Shown here: piece after piece, positions 26,212 through 35,078 of the stretch
Layout of the letters: every line of letters begins with the position of its first letter
Numbering within the stretch: the stretch's first letter is position 1
From: Variovorax jilinensis
Lineage (GTDB): Bacteria > Pseudomonadota > Gammaproteobacteria > Burkholderiales > Burkholderiaceae_C
Assembly (NCBI RefSeq): GCF_030316885.1
Contig: NZ_JASZYQ010000005.1
Location: forward strand, 248,001 to 312,000
Direction: 5' to 3'
DNA: 64,000 nucleotides
Program-made: the position numbers and the translations under genes
The notes under the pieces: model-generated
Database searches by the model: none
What the model was told of the DNA's origin: nothing
What the model saw: the letters and a program-made list of their open reading frames with translations, nothing else

Positions 26212-27327
26212 TCAGGCCCGCAACCAGGGCAGCTGCTCGCGCGTGTACCGGTGGCTCTGGAAGATGCTGTTGAGCCGGCCCGGGCCGGTCTTGCGCGCGG
26301 CCGCGTCGGGGTACTCGGCAAACCACGGGATGATGTATTCCCACACCACTTCGCCGTCCCGCGTGACCTCGAACAGCCGGCCCGTGGCCGACTCGGTGAC
26401 GTGGGTGTTGCCGTTCGGCAGGCGCTGCGCGTTGCCCATGAACGCCGAGTAGAAGGCATTCACCATCTCGTCGGCATAGGACCACACGACGGCATGGGTG
26501 GCCGGATCGATCTCCAGCACGCGCGAGAAGGCCACATGCGCGCCGCTGCGGAAGTTGCCGTTGTCGAAGGTCAGTATGTTGCCGTTCGCCAGCGCCACCG
26601 GTGCATGCTGGTGCGACACCACGCTCGGCGGAATATGCAGCCTCACCGTGCCCGAAGCCTTGTCGACGCCGATGATCCCGGAGGTGGTGCGCAGGCTCAT
26701 CAGCACGCGGCCTTCGGCATCGACGTCGAGCCCGTTGACCAGCGGCCAGTGGTAGCGCCCGAAACCCGGATGGATGGGAAAGTCGGCCGGATCGAGGTGC
26801 TCCCAGGCCTTCCACTCCCAGACCAGCTGCCCGGCCCGGTTCACCTCGCGGATCACGTCGCCGTACATGACTTCGTCGGGGCCGTGCGCGGTGCCGCCCG
26901 GCACGCGATCGGCGAAGCCGGGCGGTACCGGGTCGCAGGCCGCATACAGCAGGTTGCCATTGGCCAGCCAGCGCGCGTCGTGGTGATGCGCGGGATCCTC
27001 GAAGTGCCACACCACCTCACCCTCGGGCGTGACCTCGGAGAAGTCGCCGCCATGCCACATCGACCAGGGCGCGTAGCGATCGGGCGAGTCGGCATGGTTG
27101 CCGTTGTAGCCCAGGTTGCCGTTCGGCAGGATCACCGCATGGCGGCCGGCGCGCAGCGGCATCTTCCATTCGTGGGCGACCCGGCCCTCGATGTCGATCA
27201 GCCAGACATGGCCGTTCGCGGTCTGCGGAGCGATCAGGGTGTAGCCGCCCGCGGACAGGACGGGGTCGTGGGCGATGAGGCCGACGCCGCGGCGGCGCTG
27301 GGTGATCTGGTCGACGGTGGTGCTCAT
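26212..27327 (-). CDS. Arylsulfotransferase-family (ASST) protein
   Basis: 371 residues forming a beta-propeller with repeated NGN motifs (LPNGNLGYNGNH, LANGNLLYAA, LANGNILTFDNGN, LPNGNTHVTES), as in arylsulfate sulfotransferases, which swap sulfate between phenolic esters through a histidine intermediate. Several candidate histidines (AHHHDARW, RYHWPLVN, VSHQHAPV). Unlike the well-known periplasmic ASST enzymes it has no signal peptide. It stands alone between divergent or convergent neighbours. A sulfatase/sulfotransferase role fits the island, but catalysis is not proven. Confidence 0.82.
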   Translation of the reverse strand: MSTTVDQITQRRRGVGLIAHDPVLSAGGYTLIAPQTANGHVWLIDIEGRVAHEWKMPLRAGRHAVILPNGNLGYNGNHADSPDRYAPWSMWHGGDFSEVTPEGEVVWHFEDPAHHHDARWLANGNLLYAACDPVPPGFADRVPGGTAHGPDEVMYGDVIREVNRAGQLVWEWKAWEHLDPADFPIHPGFGRYHWPLVNGLDVDAEGRVLMSLRTTSGIIGVDKASGTVRLHIPPSVVSHQHAPVALANGNILTFDNGNFRSGAHVAFSRVLEIDPATHAVVWSYADEMVNAFYSAFMGNAQRLPNGNTHVTESATGRLFEVTRDGEVVWEYIIPWFAEYPDAAARKTGPGRLNSIFQSHRYTREQLPWLRA

Positions 27328-27505
27328 GGGTGCTGTGCGACTTCAGTGGACACGCGGAAAGCCGTGGCGTTCTGCCAGCAGACCGAGGTCGCGGATGCGG
27401 CGGGTGCCGGAGACGCGATTCTTCGGGTGGGCCGGCTCGCAAGGCAACGAAGGCTTTCGCGAATGCTTAGCAGCTGTTCGCGCTGGACGGGACCCGAACT
27501 TGCGA

Positions 27506-27557
27506 ATATGCAAAGTCGGATTCGGTCCTTCGGCCGCAGCGGCGGACCTTCTACGAT
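27506..27557 (+). promoter_or_regulatory. Putative promoter upstream of the ARD-like small protein
   Basis: ATAT (27506-27509, in GAATATGCAAAG), weak -35 TTCGGC (27529-27534) and -10 TACGAT (27552-27557) at 17-bp spacing. The ATAT to -35 distance of 23 bp equals that of the promoter at 18832. Confidence 0.35.
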
Positions 27558-27616
27558 CGCGTGGCTCGCACGCAGCCGAGCCTCGTTACACCGCACAGAC
27601 CATCACCGGAGTCACC

Positions 27617-27964
27617 ATGGGCGTTCTTGCCGTCTTCGATCGCCAGGGTCGCTGGGGCGACACGCATGTGTGCGATCTGCGCATTGCGCAGCACCTCGCC
27701 CCTGTGGGCGTGAGCTGGTACCCGGTGGGAAGCGAGTCGCCCGCGCGGGCCGTCGACGATGGCGTACAGCTTTTCTACCTGCGCGTCGATTCCGGCCACC
27801 TCGGCGTGCTGTGCGAGCCGGGCGAGTGGGTGGCGCCTGCGCCCGGCGCAGGCGCGGGCGTGCTCCTGCATGAAGCCCTGCAGGCCCCGCCGGGCTTGCC
27901 CGCGATCGACGACTTCATCGCCCACATGCTGGTGCTGACGGGGCATTCGGACGACGACGACTGA
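27617..27964 (+). CDS. Small protein with weak resemblance to acireductone dioxygenase
   Basis: 115 residues ending in an acidic GHSDDDD tail. The start at 27617 follows CGGAG. The stretch VQLFYLRVDSGHLGVLCEPG resembles the strand region of acireductone dioxygenases (methionine salvage), and IAQHLAPVGVSW resembles their N-terminal helix. The metal-binding HxHxxxE and later His of that family are missing, so enzymatic activity is unlikely. The relation is my reading by eye and may be wrong. It precedes the FMN reductase gene. Confidence 0.6.
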   Translation: MGVLAVFDRQGRWGDTHVCDLRIAQHLAPVGVSWYPVGSESPARAVDDGVQLFYLRVDSGHLGVLCEPGEWVAPAPGAGAGVLLHEALQAPPGLPAIDDFIAHMLVLTGHSDDDD

Positions 27965-28091
27965 CGGCGTCCATCGGCGCCGGGCCGGGGCATGCCGCAC
28001 AAGCCGCATATCGATAGCCGAAATGCTTCTATCCGATGTCGGCGAAACCCGCCCGGGCGGCTGCACAGTTCTCCCTTTGACATTTCCGACC

Positions 28092-28670
28092 ATGGCCCAG
28101 AAGCTCAAGATCGTCGCCGTCTCCGGCGGCCTGCAACGCCCCTCCCGAACCCTTGCGCTGGTCGAACAACTGCTGGAAGGATTGACCGACGCCGTTCCCG
28201 CGGACGTGCGGCTCGTCGAACTCGGCGCGATCGTTCCCCGGTTCGGCCACATCGTCCAGCGCCCGCAGCTCCCGGCCGAGATCGAGGCGATCCTGCGCGA
28301 CATCGAGAGCGCCGACCTGCTGCTGGTGGCCAGCCCCATCTACCGCGGCAGCTACACCGGCCTCTTCAAGCACCTGTTCGACTTCGTGCACCACGAGGCG
28401 CTCGTCGACGTGCCGGTGCTGCTGGCCGCCACCGGCGGCAGCGACCGGCATGCGCTGGCGATCGATCACCAGCTGCGCCCGCTGTTCAGCTTCTTCCAGG
28501 CCCACACGCTGCCGATCGGTGTCTATGCGACCGACAAGGATTTCGTCGACTACCAGGTCGGCAGCGAGGCCCTCCGCGCGCGAATCGCGCTGGCGGTGGA
28601 GCGTGCGGTGCCGGTGCTCCGCCAGCGCAGCCAGCGTGCCGTCAGCGCGCCGTTGCTGGCCCTGATCTGA
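28092..28670 (+). CDS. NADPH-dependent FMN reductase (MsuE/SsuE type)
   Basis: 192 residues, flavodoxin-like fold; VSGGLQRPSRTLALVEQLL binds flavin phosphate and ASPIYRGSYTGLFKHLFDF is the family signature. It makes the FMNH2 used by the island's flavin-dependent enzymes. The ATG at 28092 gives the family N-terminus; an earlier ATG at 28023 would add an unrelated leader. It is followed by two SfnB-like enzymes and a monooxygenase in the same direction, the arrangement seen in dimethylsulfone and methanesulfinate operons. Confidence 0.9.
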   Translation: MAQKLKIVAVSGGLQRPSRTLALVEQLLEGLTDAVPADVRLVELGAIVPRFGHIVQRPQLPAEIEAILRDIESADLLLVASPIYRGSYTGLFKHLFDFVHHEALVDVPVLLAATGGSDRHALAIDHQLRPLFSFFQAHTLPIGVYATDKDFVDYQVGSEALRARIALAVERAVPVLRQRSQRAVSAPLLALI

Positions 28671-28755
28671 ACCGAAGCCTCGCCGCGGCCCGCCCTCGTG
28701 CACGCGCCGGCCGTTGCCCCGGCCCGCCCTTCCTCATACACGCCCCGCCCGTCCC

Positions 28756-30006
28756 ATGTCCGATCCTTCGCCCGACCGTGCGTCGACCCCTTCCGAACGC
28801 AGGCCGCGCCCTCTCGACCCCGCGCGCGTCCGGCGCATCGCCAACGACCAGCAGGCCCTCGATGCCGCGCGCGAACTCGCAGCGCTGTTCGCACCCGGCG
28901 CCTCCGAGCGCGACCGCACGCGCCGCCTGCCCTGGGATGAACTCGACCGCTGGTCCGAGAGCGGCCTGGGCGGAATCACCGTGCCGCGAGCGCACGGCGG
29001 CGCCGACGTCTCGTACGCGACCCTGGCCGAAGTCTTCGTGATCCTGTCGGCGGCCGATCCGGCGCTGGGTCAGATTCCGCAGAACCATTTCGGCCTGCTT
29101 GGCGTGTTGCGCGAGATCGGCACCGAGGCGCAGCAGCGGCGCTTCCATGCCGAGGTCCTCGCCGGGCAGCGCCTGGGCAATGCGGGGCCCGAGCGACGCT
29201 CGGCGACCATCCTGCAGGGGGAGACGCGCCTGCGTGCCACGCCCGATGGGCTGCGCCTCACCGGCGAGCGCTTCTACTCGACCGGAGCGCTGTTCGCCCA
29301 CCGCGTGCCGACGCGCGCGCTGGACGACGAAGGCCGCGCAGTGCAGGTCTGGGTGCCGCGCGATGCGCCGGGCCTGAGCGTCATCGACGACTGGACCTCC
29401 TTCGGCCAGCGCACCACGGCCAGCGGCTCGGTGCGCTTCGAGGCGGTCGCGATCGACCCCGACGACGTGCTGCCGATCTGGCAGCTCGCCGATCGGCCGG
29501 GCCTGTTCGGCCCCAATTCGCAGATCGTGCAGGCCGCCATCGACCAGGGCATCGCGCAGCAGGCGATCGCCGATGCACTGGCCTTCGTGCGCGAGCGCGC
29601 GCGGCCGTGGGTCGATTCCGGTGTCGAACGGGCCGCGGACGACCCCTACATCATCCAGGACGTCGGCCGCCTGGAGGTCGACCTGCATGCGGCGCACGAG
29701 GTACTGCTGGAGGCCGGCCGGACCCTCGACCAGATCGCGAGCGAGGCGGTGACGGCCGAGTCGAGCGCGCGCGCGTCGATCGCGGTCGCCGAAGCCAAGA
29801 TCCTGACGACGCAGATCGCGCTCGACGCGACCGAGAAGCTGTTCGAACTCGGCGGCTCCTCGGCAACGCGCGAGGCGCACAACCTCGGCCGTCACTGGCG
29901 CAACGCGCGAACGCATACCTTGCACGACCCGGTGCGCTGGAAGGCCCATCTGGTGGGCAACTACCTGCTGAACCGCGTCCCGCCGCCGCGACATTCCTGG
30001 AACTGA
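28756..30006 (+). CDS. SfnB-like acyl-CoA-dehydrogenase-fold sulfur acquisition enzyme
   Basis: 416 residues, acyl-CoA dehydrogenase fold. GITVPRAHGGADVSYATLAE, GQIPQNHFGLL and the C-terminal RNARTHTLHDPVRWK are marks of the SfnB/DszC group, flavin-dependent oxygenases that use FMNH2 and O2 on sulfur compounds. The start at 28756 is preceded by a weak site. It is followed one base later by a paralogue (30008), suggesting a heteromer or a recent duplication. Substrate unknown. Confidence 0.88.
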   Translation: MSDPSPDRASTPSERRPRPLDPARVRRIANDQQALDAARELAALFAPGASERDRTRRLPWDELDRWSESGLGGITVPRAHGGADVSYATLAEVFVILSAADPALGQIPQNHFGLLGVLREIGTEAQQRRFHAEVLAGQRLGNAGPERRSATILQGETRLRATPDGLRLTGERFYSTGALFAHRVPTRALDDEGRAVQVWVPRDAPGLSVIDDWTSFGQRTTASGSVRFEAVAIDPDDVLPIWQLADRPGLFGPNSQIVQAAIDQGIAQQAIADALAFVRERARPWVDSGVERAADDPYIIQDVGRLEVDLHAAHEVLLEAGRTLDQIASEAVTAESSARASIAVAEAKILTTQIALDATEKLFELGGSSATREAHNLGRHWRNARTHTLHDPVRWKAHLVGNYLLNRVPPPRHSWN

Positions 30007-30007
30007 C

Positions 30008-31300
30008 ATGACGCTCGAACTTCCGATCCGGCCGGAGAAGACGCAGACGCACGCGCGGGCCCACTCGCCGGCCGAAGCCGTCGATCCGGCACCCGCCGCA
30101 TCGCCCGCGCACCCCCCGCTTCGCATCCGCGACGATGCGCAGGCACTCGAGATCGCGCGCGCGCTCGCCGCCGACTTCGCGCGCGATGCCGTGCTGCGCG
30201 ATCGGGAGCGACGCCTGCCCTGGGACGAGCTCGAGCGCTTCACCGCGAGCGGTCTCTGGGGCATCACGGTGCCGCGCGAACACGGCGGTGCAGGGGTTTC
30301 CAACGAGACGCTGGCGGAGGTGATCGCGCTGATCTCGGAGGCTGACGGCTCGCTGGGCCAGATTCCCCAGAACCACTACTACGCCCTCGAGGTGCTGCGG
30401 GTCGGCGGCAGCGAGGCACAGAAGGCCTTCTTCTATCGACGTGCGCTGGATGGCGAGCGCTTCGGCAATGCGCTCGCCGAGATCGGCCACAAGGACTTCA
30501 GGCGTCGCACGCGGCTGACGACCGAGGGGCCCGACGGCTGGCGTATCGACGGGCGCAAGTTCTACTGCACCGGCGCGCTGTTCGCGCACTGGATTCCCAC
30601 GCTGGTGACGACCGAACAGGGCGGGCGCGACGTGACCCTGCTGGCCTTCGTGCCGCGCCGCGCCCCGGGTGTCTCGATCGTCGACGACTGGGACGGCTTC
30701 GGCCAGCGCCTGACCGGCAGCGGCACCGTGAGCTTCGACGGCGTGTCGGTCGATGCATCGTGGGTGGTGCCGTTCCTCGCGTCATTCGAACGGCCGACCA
30801 CGATCGGCCCCTTCGCCCAGCTGCTGCATGCCGCCATCGACCTCGGCATCGGGCGCGGTGCGCTCGCGGCGACCCTGGCCTTCGTGCTCGAGCGGGCGCG
30901 GCCCTGGATCGACGCCGGCGTGCAGAAGGCCAGCGAGGATCCGCTCCTGATCCGCCAGGTCGGCGAGATCGCAGTGCGGCTGCGGGCGGCGGAAGCGCTG
31001 GTGCGCCGCGGCGCGCGCTTCGTCGCCACGGCACAGCGCGCGCCCACGGAGGACAGCGTCGCGGCCGCGTCCGTCGCGGTGGCGGAGGCGCGCGCGCTGA
31101 CCACCACGGCATCGCTGGACGCGGGTACGCGCCTGTTCGAGCTTTCGGGCACCGGCGCCACGCTCGACGGGCAGGGGCTCGACCGCTTCTGGCGCAATGC
31201 GCGCACCCACACGCTGCACGATCCGGTGCGCTGGAAGTACCACGCGATCGGCAACTACTACCTCAACGACCGGCTGCCACCGCGTCACGGCGCGCTGTGA
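30008..31300 (+). CDS. SfnB-like acyl-CoA-dehydrogenase-fold enzyme, second copy
   Basis: 430 residues, clear paralogue of the previous gene (WGITVPREHGGAGVSNETLA, GQIPQNHYYALEVL, RNARTHTLHDPVRWKYHAIG). The ATG begins one base after the previous stop, so the two are translated together. An extended Pro/Ala-rich N-terminus of about 45 residues precedes the catalytic domain. Likely an FMNH2-dependent oxygenase of an organosulfur compound. Confidence 0.88.
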   Translation: MTLELPIRPEKTQTHARAHSPAEAVDPAPAASPAHPPLRIRDDAQALEIARALAADFARDAVLRDRERRLPWDELERFTASGLWGITVPREHGGAGVSNETLAEVIALISEADGSLGQIPQNHYYALEVLRVGGSEAQKAFFYRRALDGERFGNALAEIGHKDFRRRTRLTTEGPDGWRIDGRKFYCTGALFAHWIPTLVTTEQGGRDVTLLAFVPRRAPGVSIVDDWDGFGQRLTGSGTVSFDGVSVDASWVVPFLASFERPTTIGPFAQLLHAAIDLGIGRGALAATLAFVLERARPWIDAGVQKASEDPLLIRQVGEIAVRLRAAEALVRRGARFVATAQRAPTEDSVAAASVAVAEARALTTTASLDAGTRLFELSGTGATLDGQGLDRFWRNARTHTLHDPVRWKYHAIGNYYLNDRLPPRHGAL

Positions 31301-31316
31301 ACCGCGGCACCTCACC

Positions 31317-32732
31317 ATGAGCGCAAGCAAGCAGATCCTCCTCAACGCGTTCAACATGAACTGCGTCGGCCACATCAATCACGGGCTCTGGACCCATCCC
31401 CGCGACGAGTCCACGTCCTATCTCAGCATCGAGCACTGGACCGGCATCGCGCGCACGCTCGAGCGCGGGCTGTTCGACGGCCTCTTCATCGCCGACATCG
31501 TGGGCGTGTACGACGTCTACCGCGGCAACGTCGACGTGACGCTGCGCGAGTCCATCCAGCTGCCGGTCAACGATCCTATGCTGCTGGTCTCGGCGATGGC
31601 AGCGGTGACGCAGCACCTGGGTTTCGGCGTCACAGTCAACCTGGGCTACGAGCTTCCCTATCTGCTGGCGCGCCGCTTCTCCACGCTCGACCACCTGACG
31701 CGCGGGCGCGTCGGCTGGAACATCGTGACCGGCTACCTCGACAGCGCCGCGCGCGCGATGGGCCTTTCCGAACAGCTGCCCCACGACGAACGCTACGACC
31801 GCGCCGACGAGTACCTCGAGGTGCTCTACAAGCTCTGGGAAGGCAGCTGGGAGGATGGCGCCGTGCGGCGCGACAAGGCCACCCGCATCTACGCCGATCC
31901 GGCCAGGGTGCATCGCGTGCAGCACCATGGCCGCTACTACCAGGTCGACGGCTACCACCTGGCCGAGCCTTCGCCGCAGCGCACGCCGGTGCTGTTCCAG
32001 GCCGGCAGCTCGGGGCGCGGCCAGCGCTTCGCGGGCCGCCATGCCGAGTGCGTCTTCATTTCGCCACCCGACAAGGCGGCAGCGAAGAAAAGCGTCGATG
32101 CGCTGCGCGCCCAGCTGGTGGCGGCAGGGCGGCGGCCCGACGACGTCAAGGTGTTCGTCGGCGCGGCGGTGGTGACGGACTCGAACGAGCGCCTGGCCCG
32201 CGAGAAGTACGAGGACTACAAGCGCCATGCCAGCCGGGAGGCGGGCCTTGCGCACTTCGCGGCCAGCACCGGCGTCGACTATTCCCGCTACGACCTCGAC
32301 GCGCCGATCGCCTACGGCCAGGCCAACGCCATCCAGTCGGCTGCCCGCACCGCCGAGCAGCGCGGCTGGACACGCCGTCAGCTGCTCGAACTCTTCGAGC
32401 TCGGTGGCCGCTACCCGGCCATCGTCGGCAGCGCGGCCCAGGTGGCGGACGAGCTGCAGTCGTGGATCGCCGAGACCGGGGTCGACGGCTTCAACCTCAG
32501 CCGCACCGTGGTGCCCGAGAGCTACGAGGATTTCGTCGACCTGGTGGTGCCCGAACTGCAGCAGCGCGGTGTCTACAAGACGGCCTACGCGCCGGGAACC
32601 TTGCGCAGCAAGCTGTTCGGCGAAGCCGATCGCCTGCCCGCACGCCATGTGGGCGCGTCCTTCCGGCGCACCGGCGCCGGGACCGCCGAGGCACGCGAGG
32701 CGGCCGCAAGCGCTGCGGCATCCGTCGCATGA
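31317..32732 (+). CDS. NtaA/DszA-type FMNH2-dependent monooxygenase
   Basis: 471 residues, luciferase-like barrel of the nitrilotriacetate monooxygenase branch: KQILLNAFNMNCVGHINHG at the start, GRVGWNIVTGYLDSAARAMG for flavin, PVLFQAGSSGRGQRFA, and the late GVDGFNLSRTVVPESYEDF. The ATG at 31317 lies 14 bp after the second SfnB-like gene. A C-terminal Ala-rich tail is probably disordered. With SfnB-like partners and an FMN reductase it forms a desulfurisation module resembling the dsz logic (N- or S-oxygenation then C-S cleavage). Confidence 0.87.
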   Translation: MSASKQILLNAFNMNCVGHINHGLWTHPRDESTSYLSIEHWTGIARTLERGLFDGLFIADIVGVYDVYRGNVDVTLRESIQLPVNDPMLLVSAMAAVTQHLGFGVTVNLGYELPYLLARRFSTLDHLTRGRVGWNIVTGYLDSAARAMGLSEQLPHDERYDRADEYLEVLYKLWEGSWEDGAVRRDKATRIYADPARVHRVQHHGRYYQVDGYHLAEPSPQRTPVLFQAGSSGRGQRFAGRHAECVFISPPDKAAAKKSVDALRAQLVAAGRRPDDVKVFVGAAVVTDSNERLAREKYEDYKRHASREAGLAHFAASTGVDYSRYDLDAPIAYGQANAIQSAARTAEQRGWTRRQLLELFELGGRYPAIVGSAAQVADELQSWIAETGVDGFNLSRTVVPESYEDFVDLVVPELQQRGVYKTAYAPGTLRSKLFGEADRLPARHVGASFRRTGAGTAEAREAAASAAASVA

Positions 32733-32745
32733 AGGATCCACACTT

Positions 32746-33519
32746 ATGAGCGCATACAGCGAAGAACGCGTCCTGAGCGTCCACCACTGGACCGACCGCC
32801 TGTTCACCTTCACCACCACGCGCGACCCGGCCCTTCGGTTCTCGAACGGCCACTTCACGATGATCGGCCTCCGGGTCAACGACAAGCCGCTGCTGCGCGC
32901 CTACAGCATCGTGAGCCCGAACTACGAGGAGCACCTCGAGTTCCTGAGCATCAAGGTGGAAGACGGCCCGCTCACCTCGCGGCTGCAGCACATCCAGGTC
33001 GGCGACACCATCATCGTGGGCCGCAAGCCCACCGGCACGCTGCTGATCGACTACACGCTGCCGGGCAAGCGCCTGTACCTGTTCGGCACCGGCACGGGCC
33101 TGGCGCCCTTCATGAGCGTGATCCGCGACCCCGAGACCTACGAGAAGTTCGAGCAGGTCATCCTGGTGCACGGCGTGCGCCAGATCGACGAGCTGGCCTA
33201 CCACGACCTGGTGACCGACCACCTGCCCAAGCACGAAATCCTCGGCGAGATGATCGAAAAGCAGTTGCTCTACTACCCGACCGTGACGCGCGAGGAGTTC
33301 CGCAACATGGGCCGCATCACAGAGCTGATCGAGAGCAACAAGCTCACCGACGACCTCGGCCTGCCGCCGCTCAATGCCGCCGAGGACCGCGTGATGCTGT
33401 GCGGAAGCCCGGGCCTGCTGGTCGACCTCAAGCACCTGCTCGAGGCGCGCGGCTTCAAGGAAGGCAACACCTCCACGCCCGGCGACTTCGTGGTCGAGCG
33501 CGCCTTCGCCGAGAAGTAG
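32746..33519 (+). CDS. fpr: Ferredoxin-NADP(+) reductase
   Basis: 257 residues. FAD-binding RAYSIVSPNY, NADP-binding GTGTGLAPFMSVIRDP and C-terminal VVERAFAEK are typical of bacterial subclass I Fpr. It reduces ferredoxin or flavodoxin with NADPH. SD GAAGGA precedes the ATG. It follows the monooxygenase by 13 bp, so it may supply electrons to it, but Fpr is also a general stress protein; the link is positional. Confidence 0.93.
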   Translation: MSAYSEERVLSVHHWTDRLFTFTTTRDPALRFSNGHFTMIGLRVNDKPLLRAYSIVSPNYEEHLEFLSIKVEDGPLTSRLQHIQVGDTIIVGRKPTGTLLIDYTLPGKRLYLFGTGTGLAPFMSVIRDPETYEKFEQVILVHGVRQIDELAYHDLVTDHLPKHEILGEMIEKQLLYYPTVTREEFRNMGRITELIESNKLTDDLGLPPLNAAEDRVMLCGSPGLLVDLKHLLEARGFKEGNTSTPGDFVVERAFAEK

Positions 33520-33592
33520 CCGCGCTTCGGCAGGCGCCGATCGAGCTGCCGGCATGCAACGCAAACCGCATCAGCAATCTCGCATTCGTTCG

Positions 33593-33621
33593 TTGGCTTG
33601 CAGGTCGCTGCTGCCCAGAAT
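33593..33621 (+). promoter_or_regulatory. Putative promoter upstream of the leader-like protein and Mop gene
   Basis: -35 TTGGCT (33593-33598) and -10 CAGAAT (33616-33621), 17 bp apart, in a 136-bp gap. The CGTTGG context of the -35 is shared with the promoters at 23925 and 48539. Confidence 0.4.
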
Positions 33622-33655
33622 GGCCAGGTTCCCGCCCGATTCCAACGAACCCGCA

Positions 33656-33925
33656 ATGCTGCCGCTTCCCACCGATCACCTCGACCCCGATGCGCCGGGT
33701 CGCCCCGCATGGCAGGTGGGGGTCGACTTCCTGCTTGGAGCGGCGATCGTCGGTGCCGTGGCGCTGACGTCCGGCTTCCTCCGTGCGCCACCGGCCCATG
33801 CGGAGACCCCGCAAGCCGGTACGGACCGACGGGCCACCCTCGACGCGCGTCCGGCGCGCGACCTCGCCGACGACCTGCAGGCCATCGGCTCCGCACCCGC
33901 CAATCCCAGAGAGGCTCTCCCATGA
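33656..33925 (+). CDS. Stand-alone copy of a binding-protein leader/anchor
   Basis: 89 residues. The first 49 align without gaps to the leader of the SsuA-like protein at 18921: 22 identical positions, including PGRPxW, the GFL after the helix and the terminal AHA. After the helix only about 38 polar residues follow, so no binding domain exists. It could be a membrane-anchored small protein or a remnant of a binding-protein gene. Its stop overlaps the start of the Mop gene in ATGA, which favours translation. The start at 33656 lies after the -10 box, whereas upstream ATGs do not. Confidence 0.6.
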   Translation: MLPLPTDHLDPDAPGRPAWQVGVDFLLGAAIVGAVALTSGFLRAPPAHAETPQAGTDRRATLDARPARDLADDLQAIGSAPANPREALP

Positions 33926-34155
33926 CTTCCCCCGTCACATCCACCATCCAGGCCATCAACGTCCGCAACCAGTTCCGCGGCAAGGTGCGCGAGATTCTTC
34001 GCGGCAACGTCGTGTCCGAGGTCGAGGTCGAGACGCCATTCGGCATCGTGACCTCGGTCATCACCACCCGCTCGGTGGACGAACTCGCATTGAAGGCCGG
34101 CTCGGACGTGGTCGCGCTGGTGAAGTCGACCGAGGTATCGATCGCCAAGCTTTGA
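33922..34155 (+). CDS. Mop/TOBE molybdate-binding protein
   Basis: 77 residues, one TOBE/Mop domain (RNQFRGKVREILRGNVVSEV, SVITTRSVDELALKAGSDV). Such molbindins bind oxyanions, usually molybdate, as oligomers. Its start overlaps the preceding stop (ATGA). No mod transporter is nearby. In sulfur islands these small proteins may help discriminate sulfate/tungstate/molybdate, since sulfate limitation raises molybdate uptake; this is inference. Confidence 0.85.
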   Translation: MTSPVTSTIQAINVRNQFRGKVREILRGNVVSEVEVETPFGIVTSVITTRSVDELALKAGSDVVALVKSTEVSIAKL

Positions 34156-34193
34156 GCGAGCGCTCCAGCAGCCCTTCCGAAGGAGACCGCGTC

Positions 34194-35078
34194 ATGAGTG
34201 TCGTGCTGAATTCGCCGAATGCATCGCCCGCCCTCCACGCGTGGCCCGGGGCCGCAAAGCTCGCGGGTGTGAGGGCCGAGCTCAACTACCTGGCCCCGGG
34301 GGTCGAGCGTCCCGCGAGCTACACCTTCGAGCCGCCGCCCGGCGTGCCCTGGAACACTGGCGAGGTGGCGCCGGAGCGCGTCCTGATCCGGGACGGCCGT
34401 GCGCTGGCGGCCCTCGGCGAGCTCTCGCTCGACCGCAGCGGCTTCACGTCGTTGTCTCATCGGAGCGCACTTGCCGACTTCTCCGACGAGGCCGCCATTC
34501 GCAGCATCTACTACCCCGAGTCGGAGCAGCTGCTGCGAGACGCCACGGGCGCGGAGAAGGTCGTCGTCTTCGATCACACGCTGCGCGACAGCACACGCGG
34601 CTCGCGCACCGATCGCAGCCTGCGCGAGCCGGTGCGACGGGTGCACAACGACCAGACCTTCGTCTCGGCGCCTCGGCGCGTGCGCGATCACCTGCCGGCG
34701 GACGAGGCCGTCGAGCGGCTCCGGCACCGCTTCGCGATCATCAATCTCTGGCGGCCGCTCGCGACGGTGGAGCAGCTGCCGCTCGCGATGTGCGACGCGC
34801 GATCGATCGCGCCCGGGGATCGGGTGCCGAGCGACCTGATCTACCCCGACAAGGTCGGCGAGACCTACTCGTTCCGCTACAACCCCGAGCACCGCTGGTA
34901 CTGGTTTCCCAGGCTGCGCAGCGACGAGCCCCTGTTGCTGAAGATCTACGACTCCCTCACCGACGGCACGGCGCGGCTGACGGCTCACAGCGCCTTCGTC
35001 CCTCCGGACACGGCGCCCGATGCTGCGCCCAGACGCAGCATCGAGCTGCGGGCACTCGTGTTCTGGCCCGCTGCATAG
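34194..35078 (+). CDS. CmcJ/NvfI-family oxidoreductase-like protein
   Basis: 294 residues. Family marks: RRVHNDQTF with an HxD pair (predicted iron ligands), and PEHRWYWFPRL...DEPLLLKIYDS, followed by ARLTAHSAF supplying a third His. CmcJ-type proteins are non-haem Fe/2-oxoglutarate-dependent hydroxylases or desaturases in cephamycin and fungal pathways; bacterial homologues are mostly uncharacterised. SD AAGGAGA precedes the ATG. Position in the island suggests an oxygenase for an organosulfur compound, but this is not shown. Confidence 0.78.
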   Translation: MSVVLNSPNASPALHAWPGAAKLAGVRAELNYLAPGVERPASYTFEPPPGVPWNTGEVAPERVLIRDGRALAALGELSLDRSGFTSLSHRSALADFSDEAAIRSIYYPESEQLLRDATGAEKVVVFDHTLRDSTRGSRTDRSLREPVRRVHNDQTFVSAPRRVRDHLPADEAVERLRHRFAIINLWRPLATVEQLPLAMCDARSIAPGDRVPSDLIYPDKVGETYSFRYNPEHRWYWFPRLRSDEPLLLKIYDSLTDGTARLTAHSAFVPPDTAPDAAPRRSIELRALVFWPAA

